From contig SZWC01000088.1 of the NCBI GenBank assembly GCA_023375785.1, forward strand, positions 477,608-541,607: a stretch of DNA of 64,000 bases. Reading direction: 5' to 3'. Both the position numbers and the translations under genes were made by a program. The notes beneath the pieces are model-generated. The model was not told the DNA's origin. It was given only the letters and a program-made list of their open reading frames with translations, and did not search any database. Origin of the DNA: Penium margaritaceum. Lineage: Eukaryota; Streptophyta; Zygnematophyceae; Desmidiales; Peniaceae. This document shows, piece after piece, positions 1 to 11,323 of this stretch. Numbering within the stretch: the stretch's first letter is position 1; each line of letters starts with the position of its first letter.

Positions 1-765
1 GGGGGGGCTCGTTGCAAGGCCTCACATGAGCGTGTTTTTTTGTGCTCGTTGCGCCATGCATTTCAGAACCCCTCCCCCTCGGCGCAGAAGGGGGCTGCAG
101 GCTCTATGACAGATGAGAACACATGGGCCCAGCGTAAGCAGCTGGGGCCGCAACCCCCAAACTGCTTGGTCCTGATTTGTTTGGATTTTGCCGGCATAGT
201 GTCTGCATCCAGAACACTGGTACAAGACGGTCCTGCACGGGAGGTCAAAGCAATGAAGATGAGGAATACAGCACTTCTCGCTGGTGCTGATGTTACGTCC
301 AAACAGACTGAATCAGCGGCAGCTGCACCCTTCCATCTACACTACACTAGAATGAGCTGGAGAAACTGTGTCTATCCAACATAAACTTGCTTAAAGAGTG
401 GCAAACACATGAACTTGCCACACAATGAGGTTATTCTCCAGTCCAGGGCAGTAGTAACAGTTACCTATGAGAGCAGAGTGCATGAGCGGGGAATCAGACA
501 TATCACGAGATAGAAGGCCAAGTGAGGGAATGTAACATTTCCTTACCACTGTGCTGTCTAAGATGGTACCTGGAAGAAGGGTGATGTGCCAGATGGTGTT
601 GGAGGTGTAGAGGTGACAATGGAATGCTTAAACATCTACGCAGGAGAGTAAGGTGAACGAAACACGAGAGTGGCATGCCTGTATCACCACTCTCTCCCCG
701 ACGTTTGCACATCTACGCAATGTACTTGCAAGTTGTGTTGCAAAGCTAGTGAAATGACCAACAAG
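1..765. other. No gene recognised
   Basis: Short open frames occur on both strands but none has a recognisable domain, a repeat partner in the window, or a convincing start. I see no RNA gene here. The stretch may be host intergenic DNA or decayed transposon sequence leading into the Copia fragment at 0.8 kb. Confidence 0.5.
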
Positions 766-842
766 TCACCTCCCAAATTGTAATGAATTGGTACGAGAAG
801 CTTCGCCCATTGGGGCAAACCGCAGCGATTGAAGGTCTCTGA

Positions 843-920
843 CCCTCAATCCATCCCATCGAATCGCCCACAGGCCAGGGACTTGTTCAAGCCATGAGGA
901 GAGGCTGGCCCGCGCTACAC
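843..920 (+). repeat. Direct repeat copy 1 (~78 bp)
   Basis: Nearly identical to 1684-1761 in the same orientation; both begin CCCTCAATCCATCC and end with a CTACAC tail. The pair brackets the inverted integrase piece, so the duplication may be part of the event that rearranged this fragment. Confidence 0.8.
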
Positions 921-960
921 TCCTCCCACCTAGGAGTGGACCCGCCTCGGCGTCCACAGA

Positions 961-989
961 GGGTCTCGAACCCTGGCACACTGATACCA
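961..989 (-). other. Possible primer-binding site with extra tRNA-like sequence
   Basis: Read on the minus strand this begins TGGTATCAG, the start of the initiator tRNA-Met primer site used by the other elements here, and continues into CCAGGGTTCGAGACCC, which resembles a T-arm/B-box. It may be a primer site from a Copia copy of which nothing else is clear, or a chance match. Confidence 0.3.
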
Positions 990-1293
990 ATGTAACGAAC
1001 TGGTACGGGAGGAATCCCACAAGCACCAGGCCTTGGACTGACGGGAGAAACCGAGGAAGGTGCAAGGACGCCCATGGGGGGCGAGATTGCCTCCCTGCTG
1101 GGGGGCGGGGAGCCACACAATGACCACGCAGCCCCAGACACGAGCTAGGTGGAGGTCAGCACGTTCACAGCACCAGTGCTGGTACGGCGTAGACTGGCGG
1201 GGAAGGGTTCCGGGGGGAATTCGATTCCAAACCCATGTCATGTAGGCCATGGCCGCGAAGTAGAAGCCATCCGAGAGGCCGAATTGGTATGGG

Positions 1294-1318
1294 AAGCTTG
1301 GCCCATTGGGCCAAGCTT
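1294..1318. repeat. Perfect short palindrome at the inversion point
   Basis: Two 12-bp arms (AAGCTTGGCCCA and its complement) separated by one base. It lies where coding orientation switches from minus to plus in the Copia fragment. Related text with AAGCTT and GCCCATTGGG recurs near 784-812. Confidence 0.85.
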
Positions 1319-1683
1319 CTGGGAGGCCTGACGCTTCTGGGATCCCTCTTGGCATCGTCGAGAGCCGCGATGCCCTCTTCTATAAGGAGCTTTTCCCTCG
1401 CGACCTCGTCAGCTCCGGCTCGTCGGTGTCCCTCCTATCGCGGGGGGGAGTGGTGAGTCCGTTCCCCGTCCTACCGCTTCCGCGCGGCACATCACATGGT
1501 CCCTCCGAGCCGGTAGCCCCATTCGTGCCCGCTGGCTCCTTCGGGCCGGGAGCCCCTGTCGCATCCGCTGACCCTTCCGGACCGGTAGCCCCAGTCGCGT
1601 CCGCTGGCCCCTTCGGGTCAGCAACCCCAATCGCGTCCGATAGCCCCTCCGGGCCGGCAGCCCCAATCCGACCCTCAATCCGA

Positions 1684-1761
1684 CCCTCAATCCATCCTGT
1701 CCAATCGCCCACAGGCCAGGGACCCGTTCAAGCCATGAGGAGAGGCCGGCCCGCCCTACAC
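1684..1761 (+). repeat. Direct repeat copy 2 (~78 bp)
   Basis: Partner of 843-920, with only a handful of differences by eye. It follows the Pro/Ala/Gly/Ser linker repeats of the Copia fragment. Confidence 0.8.
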
Positions 1762-1770
1762 AAATCCTAA

Positions 1771-2005
1771 ACAAAAATAGGCACGATTCCGGCATTCGGA
1801 TGAGTTGCTCGGTTTTCCAGACTGGCATTTCCCTATATGCCCATAGTATAGACGTGATGTTACAACTATGCACATAGTGTGAACAAGCATCAATGTTGCA
1901 CAGAAGGTGCGCACATGGTTACGTAGTTTATAAGACAGGACAAGGGGTAATGTTAGAACGAAAGTTGATCTCGGGCATACAAGCCCTTGCTAGACAGCAC
2001 ACGAG
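1771..2005. other. Spacer between Copia fragment and element A
   Basis: No gene or domain recognised. This is the immediate left flank of element A; the five bases 2006-2010 (CTCTG) are its target-site duplication. Confidence 0.5.
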
Positions 2006-2010
2006 CTCTG

Positions 2011-2532
2011 TGTTGGTTTGTGAACCACAGACACGTTGTGACCTCTGGCCTCGCTGCACACTCACCTCACTGGTGCAGGTGACTGATGTTGGAGTGACGT
2101 TGGCGCCGTCACCACAGCGTCCCTCATGGTGACACGTGCACAAGAAGTGGAGCCATGGCAACTATCGTTGTGGCTAATGATAGAAATACCTCATAGATAC
2201 ATGTTTGTCGTTGCATGAACACTAGGCTTCCGAGTGTCACTGTTTGGGGGGGGGGGAGGTTGAGCACCCAGGTTTGTGTCTCTACAGACTTGCAGGTTAA
2301 TTGGTGGGCAGGCTCAAGTTCGAGGTTTTTCTTTGCCTCGTGGTGCGAGCGAGGAGGAGCTCGCCGCTTCCCGCTCGTCACCCTCTTCTCGCCCGCTAGC
2401 AGCTCTGCAGAGTGTTACTTCTATTGCCAAACTCTTACCCGTCCATGAAACTCCGTGAATGGTGCGAAACCGTTCTCGGTTCCTCACCCCACATTGTTCC
2501 ATGCCCTCGTCACACTAGATCTTACCATCCAC
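2011..2532 (+). repeat. Element A 5' LTR
   Basis: Starts TGTTGG and ends just before the primer-binding site. Matches 9902-10418 along its whole length, apart from a length difference around a G tract near 2245-2260. Confidence 0.9.
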
Positions 2533-2544
2533 TGGTATCACAGC
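2533..2544 (+). other. Element A primer-binding site
   Basis: TGGTATCACAGC differs at one base from the usual initiator tRNA-Met site of plant Copia elements (TGGTATCAGAGC) and directly follows the 5' LTR. Confidence 0.85.
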
Positions 2545-3642
2545 AGTGTGAGGGGGGCACACATCACGCGCGACATCGCGCGTGCGATCCTGTCGGCGCG
2601 TGACATCTTGCCGTCGTCGCTGCCGCTTCTGCCACCTTTGCCGCTCTCTAGCAGTCGCAGAGGTCCTTAGGGAGGAGGACCTCACTCCCACTATCCTTCG
2701 GCCTCCTGTCTTGGTGGCCGAAGGACGTTCTTCCCTCATCCACGGACCCATCCTCCCGCACTTCTCTCGCACAATCTTCGCAGCTACAATCTTCGCAGCC
2801 GGCCCTCCCTCCGCACTCCCGAGCTTGCGTCACAGGGATCGTCGGGCTGCATCATCCGCGTGACTGCACAAATGGCAGTCACACGGCGGCAGCCGCGACC
2901 CCCAAAACCGTAGCCGCATGTGCGTCTGGGCGCCAACAGCAGTTGCATTAGTTGCAACAGCGGCGACTGTAGCATGTTTCAGCAGCCACATCTTCATTTG
3001 CATCGGTCTTAGCAGCATTGTTGCTCGACTCTGCCATCAACCTCAACTACTACGGCAGTCGCCCCTTATGCGACTCCCGCCTCTCCATCCTTGAAGCAAC
3101 ATCGAGAGCAGCAACAGCAGCGGTGGTTGCCGCTTTTTCCGCAGCAGCAGCAGCATTGGGAGTAGCAGCAGCAACATCTTGAGCAGCAGCCGCAGCAGAT
3201 TTAGTAGCAGCATTGGTAGCCGCATCAGCCACAGCGGCAGCAGCAGCATCGGCAATTGCAGCAGTAGTTCGGGCAGCAGTAGTAGCATTGTTACCAACAA
3301 CGTGGCAGCCGCTTTAGCCGCATCAACAGCAGCAGCATTGGCAACAACACCAACAACAGCACGCGTAGCCATAGCAAAATTGTTCGCAACAGTGCTGGCA
3401 AGTGCATCAGCCGCAACATCAACAGCATCGGCAGCAGTAGCAGCAGTTATAGTAGGAGTACAAGTATAGTGATAAGGGCACCCCACTGAGTGCACAGCTT
3501 TGGTGGTGCTGCACCCAGCATGTTGGCTCTTTGTGACGCTACCTACGCGCTTCCCACCGGTGATTACTACGAGGGAGGGCGGCCGCATCGTCACGCGAGA
3601 CATCGCAGTGGCATGAGCAGCGACTGAGCGTCTGCGTCCACA
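2545..3642 (+). other. Element A leader with GCA-rich tract
   Basis: Untranslated leader between the primer site and the first long ORF. At about 3085-3470 it is dominated by GCA/CAG-type triplets that read in one phase as Ala-rich peptide. Similar triplet-rich leaders occur in C, D and E. No recognised domain. Confidence 0.7.
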
Positions 3643-4290
3643 ATGGAGTCATCCACGCAGACTGCTCACCACCGAGCGGTGAGCATCTCCCCACCTCTTT
3701 CTCCTGGGGGGGGTCCGCAGCCGCAGGTCTCTCCCGACCTGTACGCTGCATTCACTCAGGACGTCATTAGCCTTGTGAGTACCCTCACTCAAACGACTGC
3801 AGCAGTTATAGACATAGCTGCAGCAGCCGCCGCTACGTTTGCTGCAGCCGCTAGAGCCTCTCGTGCGCCTGCCTCTACCTCAGTAGGACATGCAACAGAG
3901 GTGTACACAGAGGCTGTGATTATCATTGGTCCTATTGCTGCAGCACCCGCCAACATAGGGATGCAGATTTCTGCCGCAACGTCTGCCATTGCATTTGCGA
4001 TAGCCTCAGCTGCATCTGCGATAGCAACGGCTGCAACTTCAATTCGCACCGCGACGTCCGCCGCTGTCAGTGCAGTAGCATCTACTCCATCTGCCGCCTC
4101 TAGCTTCGTCACAGGGACAGTTTCCATCGCAGCTGTCATCATCACCCTTAGTGCTGCCTTTGTCACTGGAGCGTTTGCTCTAGTGGTGCCATTCTTCTCC
4201 ACCATTGTCATTCTCTCCGCTGCCTCCGTAGCTGCAATTCCACTGCTCTTAGCCTTCCTGAGCAGTCCGTCGCCACCTGTCAGTGCATGA
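3643..4290 (+). CDS. Element A upstream accessory ORF (Ala/Ser-rich, hydrophobic C-terminus)
   Basis: A 215-codon open frame lying before gag. Residues 1-35 are Ser/Pro-rich. Residues ~45-150 are Ala/Ser/Thr-rich and probably helical. Residues ~155-205 hold long hydrophobic stretches that look like two or three membrane segments (VSIAAVIITLSAAFVTGAFA; IVILSAASVAAIPLLLAFL). It is clearly related to the ORF at 52793-53383 in element C: both contain RAPAST, then a VEIYT/TEVYT motif, then an Ala/Ser helix and hydrophobic tail. This is not a standard Copia protein and I know no function. The shared similarity argues against a chance frame, although triplet-rich DNA favours open frames. Confidence 0.6.
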   Translation: MESSTQTAHHRAVSISPPLSPGGGPQPQVSPDLYAAFTQDVISLVSTLTQTTAAVIDIAAAAAATFAAAARASRAPASTSVGHATEVYTEAVIIIGPIAAAPANIGMQISAATSAIAFAIASAASAIATAATSIRTATSAAVSAVASTPSAASSFVTGTVSIAAVIITLSAAFVTGAFALVVPFFSTIVILSAASVAAIPLLLAFLSSPSPPVSA

Positions 4291-4577
4291 CTCTCTATCT
4301 TGCATGCTTTCGTACCCTGCCTGCTTTCTCTTTTCTCTCTGTGGTGGCTTGTCCTGTCTGACTCGGGGTTGGCTGTCCTGCAGCACTCAGCTACTCTGCC
4401 TAAGGCACCCCCATTTTCCCCACGCCCACTGGGGCTGGGGAAACTCTGCCCAAATTAATGAGGAAGAGTCCTTCCGTAGTCACCATGCTTGGTGACGACG
4501 AGTGAGTCATCGCGTCCCTTCAGCGTCAGCTGGCTCTCACCCGCAAAGCTCAGCAGGAGGCTGAAGACTGCCTGAAG

Positions 4578-5694
4578 TTGGCAGAGGACAAGCGTGCAGC
4601 CTTCGCTGATGAAGTCGCCGCTATTGTCTTGCGTTGCCTCCCTGCCGCGTCTATTGTCTTACCTGTTGACGCCAATGCCACTTCCCTCGCTAGCACACCC
4701 TCTGCCTCGAGCACTTCTGCAAGTGCTGAGACTGGTCGCACCACTACAATTGCTCCCCCTCCTGCACCGCGCCAGCATGACTTCTTCTCTCAACCACCTT
4801 CCCTCTTCTCTCGACTCGCTTTCACCTCATGGGAGGTGGACTTTAGCGTCTGGGCTCAAGGGGAGCAGCTGTGGGAATACCACTCTCTAGCTATTGCTCC
4901 CTTCACTCCCCTTGCTGCTCAGTCTGCCCGTGCTGTGCGTGCCCTCATCGCTGCTGCTCGTGAGTCGCTAATTGATAAATTTGGCACATTCAATGCTGAC
5001 CCTGCTGTCCAGCGTCTAGCCGACCCTGTCGGTGCCTATGCCATGCTGCGTCGTCGCACCACTGTCACTGGCCAAGCCACTCAAAGCGGCCTCACAGTCC
5101 AATTCAACACGCTTCTCATGCGTGGTGACGAGATCGCTGATGCATACTGGGCTCGTGGTCTCAAGATCCTTCGCGAGCTTGGCAAAGCATCGCCTGGCCA
5201 GCTCTCTGCCGTTCTCACCATGGTCAACGGCCTCATCCTGGAGCTGTCGGACCTACTTCACGACGTCAAACCTGACGATCTGCAGGATCTTCCCTCACAG
5301 CCAGTCCTCCAGATTCACCGCCTAGGGTAGGGGCTCTCTGGGACTTCACCTCCGAGCGTCTTGCTGCGTGGTGGACCAAAACAAGCGCCTCCACCGCTCC
5401 GCCGTCACAGGTGTTGCTGCACTCACCACCACTGCCACACCCGTTTCTTCCTCTGCTCCTTCCTCCTCTTCCTTGTCTGCCTCTTCCTCCACTGCCTATG
5501 CCCTTGCCTCCCAGGGTTGTTGGCAGAGCAAGGGTAAGGGCAAAGGCAAGGGAAAGGACAAAGGCCGCGCTCCTTCCTCCCGGACTCCCGATGTCGTCGT
5601 GTGCTGGAACTGCGGCTCCTCCGAGCATTCTACACATTGCTATCCCACCCCTCTAGACGATCTTCGTCTAGCTTGGGCCATGCACGCTCATTAG
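4578..5694 (+). pseudogene. Element A gag region
   Basis: Copia-type gag (UBN2-like). Recognisable segments are FTSWEVDFSVWAQGEQLWEY, the RRRTTVTGQATQSGLTVQF block and the LRELGKASPGQLSAVLTMVNGL block, all also present in C. A CCHC zinc knuckle (CWNCGSSEHSTHC) follows at about 5600-5640. Gag would form the particle and bind element RNA. Part of a broken element. Confidence 0.85.
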
Positions 5695-6179
5695 AATCAC
5701 ACATTTGGCTCTTCCTCGGCGTAGTCACCCTCCATCTTTACGGCCTCTTCGCGTCCGCCAGCCACCACCTCTGCTCACGCACACTCTATCACTGGCGTGC
5801 CATTCTTTCCATCCTCTGGTCCCTATCCCTGGGCTGGCCTCCTCCATCTGGTGCACCCACTTCTATGGGTCCTCCCTCCTCCACCTACACCACGCCGCCG
5901 TGGTTCCCTTCTTCTTCGGGCGCGTCTACTTCGGCCTCGCCGGCGTCGGTGGTCGGTGACCATGGTGATCGGGAGCGCCAGCTAGAGCAGTCCCTTCTTC
6001 AGCTTCTACGCCTTTGCGATCAGGGAGGTGAGAGTGGTGCATCGCCGGCCAGAGGTCTCGTGTGTCAAACAGACAGTGTTCTTCATGGGGACCCCCATGG
6101 TCACGTTTTGGGCTCGTTGAGTGTGTCTGTCTCGTGGATTGAGCACTGGCAGTCTATCTTCCTTTCGCGTTGTCTCTCC

Positions 6180-7340
6180 CTCTGTGACTCCCCTGTCTCC
6201 CCCGAGTCCTCCGTTGGCACTGTCGCCACCTCTGGTGTTCTCCCCTCTGTCTTTGTCTCTAGTGGTTTTTGGGTCCTTGATTCCGGGACCACCCACCACA
6301 TGACATGTGTTCGCTCCTCGTTTGTCTCGTTGGGTCCTGTCGGGTCTGTCCGCTTCATCCGTACAGGGTTGGCTCAGTTGCTTCCCGTGCAAGGCGTTGG
6401 CATTATCTGTTTCGTCGGTCTGAGTAGTGCCCTGTACTTGCTTGACGTTCTGTACGTGCCCTCGCTCGAACTCAGCTTGCTGTCTGTGTCGTCCCTCGAT
6501 GACCAAGGTATGGATTCCAGTGCCTGTCGTGGTATTAGCACCACGTGTCTGCGTCCCTCTGGCCGTCCTGTCTTATGTGGCGTGCAATGTGGCAAGCTTT
6601 ATTGTGTTCCCTTGCATACCTCCACTTCTTCCTCCGTGTCGGGGTCTGCGCTCACTCATGTTGCTCCATCCCTCTCTCCTGACCTTGTCCGTCTCTTACA
6701 TCACCGCCTCAGTCATGTTCATTCTGATGCCGTTGACAGTATGCTTCGCCTTCAGCCTGCTCTTGGTCTCTCTCAGTCTGATTTCCCAGCGCCTTTCCCT
6801 GCTGACTGTCTCGGCTGTGCGCAAGGCAAAATGCATTGCTCCCCTTTCTCCCCGTCTGATTCACAGTCCTCCCACCCACTCGATTGTGTCCATGCAGATG
6901 TCATGGGCCCCTTGTCCCATGACCTCCTGGGCGACGTTGGTCGTTATGTCTTATGCCTTACCGATGATTTCTCTTGGTTTCGTTGGGTTTTTGCCCTTTG
7001 TCAGAAAAGCGACGTTTGCTCGGTCATCGAGTCCTGGCTTGTTCAGGCTGAATGCGCCTGTCAGCGGTCGTTGCACGTCTTTTGCAGCGACTGTGGTGGT
7101 GAGTTCCTTGGTCCGACCGCCCGCCTCCTTGAAAGCCACGAGGCGTGTCTGGAGACCTCTACTCCATACACACACCAGAAAATCGGCGTCTTCGAGCGAT
7201 GGAATCGTACAGTGGGTGACGGCGTCCGTACCGTCTTGCCCGAGTCCGGTCTGCCTCTGCTCTTTGCCATTGAGGCGATGAGCTACATGACATGGATCTG
7301 GAACCGCGTCCCCCACGGGCCTCTTCCCGACACTGTCATG
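6180..7340 (+). pseudogene. Element A protease and integrase region
   Basis: The aspartic protease signature DSGTTHHM lies at about 6280-6302. A GAG-pre-integrase zinc segment (HHRLSHVH ... CLGCAQGKMH) lies at about 6700-6840, and the integrase core (HADVMGPL, LTDDFSWFRWVF, CSDCGGEF, ERWNRT, YMTWIWNR) at about 6890-7310. The order protease-integrase-RT is diagnostic of Copia. Part of a broken element. Confidence 0.88.
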
Positions 7341-7429
7341 CCTTTTGAGTGCTAGTACGGCGCTCGCGCTGACCTGCGGCTCGCCCGGGTCTGGGGTAGT
7401 ATTGCTTCCGTCTGGCTCCGTGAGGACTT

Positions 7430-9719
7430 GCGTCACGGCAAATTGTCGCCTTGTGGCCGCCTGTGCCCCTTTTTGAGCCTGTCTGCTCAGTGTAAAGCCT
7501 GGCGTTTCTGGGATCCTGTCCGTCACTGTGTCATCGAATCCCGTGATGCTTTATTATTTGAGTCTGTCTTCCTTCGTGACCTCAGTCGCTTGCCTCCTGC
7601 CTCCTCTCTCCTGCCTCTCTCTGAGCTTGGGGGGGTTGGGGGGGTAGTTGGTCTTGCCAGCCCTGCAGTTCTTGTTGCTTCACCGCAGCTCTCACCCTCG
7701 TTGCAGTCCTCGTCGTCCGGACCGGCACCCAGTTTGCCGCCCTCGTCGTCCGATCATGCACCCAGATTCTCCCCGTCCTCAAGCAGCTCCTCTGTTGCCC
7801 CGTCCTCTCCAGTCACGAAATCTGTCGAGTCAGCTTTGATTCCCTCGCCTGTCTCTCTATCCAGTCCGGTGATGCCTCTAGTGGCCACCTCACCTGTCTC
7901 TTCCTTTCCTCATGTGGCCACTCCACCTTCGTCACTGACCACCACTGGCCCTGCTCCTGTCTCCCCTTTCATCCAAGGAGGGCACATTGGTGCACTCCCT
8001 CAACGCTCTGGCACTACGGTTTCAGTACGTCCCTCACAGTCTCAGATTGTGCAGCATCCTGTCCTCCCGACTGGCATGGATGCCCTGGGCTTGGCCACAG
8101 GGGTCGTCCACCCCAGCTTTGCCCTTGGCTATGCTCTCCTTGCCTCAGAGCATGCACACACATTGGAGGTGATTGTTTTGAGCACCTTTGCAGAGTGTCA
8201 CGCAGCGTCTGGAACTACTGCTCTACCACTTGAGCCAACCACGGTGCATCAAGCACGTGCTTCCACTGACGCCCAACAGTGGGAGACTGCCATGCGTGAT
8301 GAACTTGACGCTCTGGATGACCATGCGGTCTATGAGCTGGTTGACTTGCCACCCGGTCGCAAGGCCATTGACGCTTGTTGGGTCTTCCGACGGAAGTACA
8401 AACCCAATGGCGCTGTGGACAAGAACAAGGCGAGGCTTCCGGCGAAAGGGTTCTCCCAGGTCCCAGGCATCGACTTTGACGAAACCTTTGCACCGGTCGG
8501 ACGATACTCCACATCCAGAGCGCTGCTGAGTCTCGTGGCTCACCATGACTAGGAACTTGAACAGATGGACGTGAACAATGTGTTCCTCCATGGACAGCTG
8601 GACGAGGAGATCTACATGGTTCAGCCTCCAGGCTCCTCCGATGGCACTGGCAGAGTCTAGTGGTTGCGGAAGGCCCTCTATGGCCTGAAGCAGTCACCTC
8701 GGTGCTAGAATCAGGAGATCACGTTCACCCTTGAGAAAGGAGGGTACTGATGCAGCACGGTGGACCCTTCACTCTTTGTGACTCCACCCTCTGTGCCTTT
8801 CATGGCTGTCCTAGTCTATGTGGATGACTTGATCATATCACCTAGCCAGGATGTTGTCAGGTCAGTAAAAGATCTAATGCAGTCCACGTACAAGATGAAA
8901 GACCTTGGGCTTGCTCGTGTCTTTTTGGGGATGGATCTTGAGCATGACCGGTCGGGTAGCACCCTCCACGTGCACTAGGCTGCATATGTCCGCAGTCTGG
9001 GGGAGCGCTTTGCCTCTCTACTTGAGTCCACCCCCACAGCGTCGACGCCTATGACCCTTGCTGGCCATAGATTGCTGAAGACACTGGGCGTGTCTAAGTT
9101 GGGGGACCCAGTCGACGTGACGGACTATCTCTACGTCATTGGGTCGCTCATGTACTTGACGACAATGACTAGAGCGGATGTCTCATTCTCTATGAACTTC
9201 CTGACCCGGTTCTCTCAGTGCCCTAAAGCACGACACCCAGAGGCTGCACTGTGTGTTGTCAGGTACGCCCTCTCCACCGCCCGGACTGGTCTGTGCTACC
9301 GGGCACAGCTGTTAGTTGTAGTCGATGGCTATAGAGACACTGATTGGGCCCATGACACAGATTCTCGTAGCCGTACAGGCTACATCTTCCTGGTCGGCGG
9401 AACCGTTGTGTCATGGAAAAGTGGCAAACAAGGTTGTGTGGCCCGCAGCTCCAGTGAGGCTAAGTATGTTGCTCTTGGCGCTGGCACATGTGAGAGTGTT
9501 TGGCTGTGTCGCTTGTTTCAGCAACTGCGTGTTCCTATCCGTTCATCACGTTGCGCCGTGAAAACCAAAGCACCAAAGCAATCACCGAACATGATGTCAT
9601 GCATCACACACGCACGAAGAACATCAATGTTGAGCATCACTTTGTGCGTGAGCGGGTTGCTGCAAGTGATGTCTGGATTGTTTGGGTCGACACACGACAA
9701 TAGAGAGCTAACATCTTGA
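7430..9719 (+). pseudogene. Element A integrase tail, RT and RNase H region
   Basis: After the integrase tail and a Ser/Pro-rich linker (~7620-8030), RT begins at about 8330 (YELVDLPPGRKAI, WVFRRKYKPNGAVDK, ETFAPVGR). The polymerase YVDD motif is at about 8817. RNase H/connection text (SRTGYIFLVGGTVVSWKSGK, EAKYVALG) lies at 9365-9490. Part of a broken element. Confidence 0.88.
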
Positions 9720-9886
9720 CGAAGGCACTCACGAGCAATGTCTTCAAGGCAACCATGCATGCAATGGGACTGTTGTGTCTTCGGGGTGACCCTAGATGAG
9801 TGGTTGTTTTGTGGATGTGTAGAGTCGTTAGTCACGTCTTGTGACACATGTAGTGCCCATGAACTTGTGCTTGTGTGCATCGGCTG

Positions 9887-9901
9887 TGGGTCATGGGGGA
9901 G
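9887..9901 (+). other. Element A polypurine tract
   Basis: TGGGTCATGGGGGAG immediately precedes the 3' LTR. The core CATGGGGGAG is shared with elements B, C and E at the same position. Confidence 0.85.
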
Positions 9902-10418
9902 TGTTGATTTGTGAACCACAAAAATGCTGTGACCTCTGGCCTCGCTGCACACTCACCTCACTAGAGCAGGCGACTGATGCTGGAGTGATGCTGGAGCCGG
10001 CACCTCATCGTCCCTCATGGTGACACGTGCACAAGAAGTGGAGCTATGGCAACTCTCGTTGTGGCTCATAATAGAAACACCTCATAGACACATGTTTGTC
10101 GTTGCATGAACACTCGGCTTCCTAGTGTCACTTTTTGAGGGGGGGGAGCACCCGGGTTTGTGTCTCTGCAGACTTGCAGGTTAGTTTGGTGGGTAAGCTC
10201 AAGTTCGAGGTTCTTCTTTGCCTCGTGGTACAAGCGAGGAGGAGCTCGTCGCTACCCGCTCGTCACCCTCTTCTCGCCCGCTAGCAGCTCTGCAGACTGT
10301 TACTTCTATCGTTGAACTCTTACCCGTCCATGGAACTTCGTGCATGGTGCCAAACTGCTGTTGGTTCCTCACCCCACATTGTTCCATGCTCTCGTCATAC
10401 TAAATCTTACCATCCACA
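9902..10418 (+). repeat. Element A 3' LTR
   Basis: Partner of 2011-2532, starting TGTTGA and ending CCACA, followed by the CTCTG target-site duplication at 10419-10423. Confidence 0.9.
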
Positions 10419-10628
10419 CTCTGGTGGTGAGCAAGAGATTGGCAGCGTCAAACTTTGGCCAAGTCCGGAATGCACCGATTCAAGCACAAGGAGGGAGTAC
10501 AATGAGCGCTAATCAGAGTTTATGTACTGGGGACGGGCAGCTAGCCCACCAGGCCCTGTCATCCCCGTCATGCCAAAAGGCTCGAACAAGGAATACACAG
10601 GTCACAAAACATGAAACCACGCAAGGGA

Positions 10629-10676
10629 GGTCTCCCGATGCACTAGAATAGTCAACCGTTTGCCTGGGACTCGATC
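10629..10676 (-). repeat. Hairpin motif copy (D type)
   Basis: On the minus strand it opens with GATCGAGTCC and closes with CATCGGGAGACC, the ends that define the motif found in D. It is the most distant copy from the cluster at 11.3-11.6 kb. Confidence 0.6.
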
Positions 10677-11323
10677 GACGAGAAAATATATAATATACCC
10701 AAAATACATCAAGACGCTACGGTCATGTACTAGTATCACCGACATGATGTTGTGTACTCACTGTGACCTCTCGGCTCACATGTGTTGCCTTGTAGATTCT
10801 TGATGAGGCGGAGTACGGAAGACTGGGGGAGCACATGCGAGTTCGACAGCTACCGAGCAGCTGCACTCAGCCTCCACATACACTCTCATCATCACTACAC
10901 GTCCTAACTCCCCTCTTGGAGTGTGCAAGTCTTGTCTGTAGACAATCATGCTTGTTTGTATGTGAATTCCAGTGCCTCGGTGACCTAGTTTAGTCCTGCT
11001 CGTGAACTAGGGTTAGTTTAGACTAGCAGAGTGTAGGCCTAAACTCAGGTTCGAGGCATGTGTGACATGAGACAGGTTTGCTCATGCGACTTTGAGTGAG
11101 CGCCGACGAGCTCCCACTTACCGACTGATGGGTGGACTCGACTAGCGAGCTCCACACCTTAGGTTTCATACACTCCTACGTTTTTGGCTCTTACCTCTCA
11201 CACAATTGTCCATTTTTGACACCGTCAGTTGCGTTCTGACCACAGTGTGTTCTTGCACACAGTCACGTGAGGGAAGAGGGACAATTTGTTCCTATTTTGG
11301 CAAGCCAAGCTAGGCAAGTTTAG

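Larger units (their letters stand above)
766..1770. mobile_element. Rearranged Ty1/Copia fragment of the E family
   Basis: The minus strand at about 985-1290 reads as the C-terminal part of a Copia integrase (YMTWVWNR, LARVWGC, GRPCTFLG, SKAWCLWD). The plus strand at about 1324-1760 reads as the segment that normally follows it (VESRDALFYKELFPRDL, then a repeated Pro/Ala/Gly/Ser linker). The same order is found uninterrupted on one strand in element E at 61.0-61.6 kb, so this fragment contains an inversion. It is a broken relic with no LTR pair identified. Family assignment is firm; the rearrangement history is inference. Confidence 0.75.
2011..10418 (+). mobile_element. Copia element A, full-length but broken
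   Basis: An 8.4-kb Ty1/Copia LTR retrotransposon. It has two LTRs (~515-521 bp), a primer site matching initiator tRNA-Met, a polypurine tract, and gag, protease, integrase, reverse transcriptase and RNase H in Copia order. CTCTG flanks it at 2006-2010 and 10419-10423. The LTRs differ at roughly 9% of sites by eye, so it is old, and the coding region carries several breaks. It has an additional ORF upstream of gag. Confidence 0.92.
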
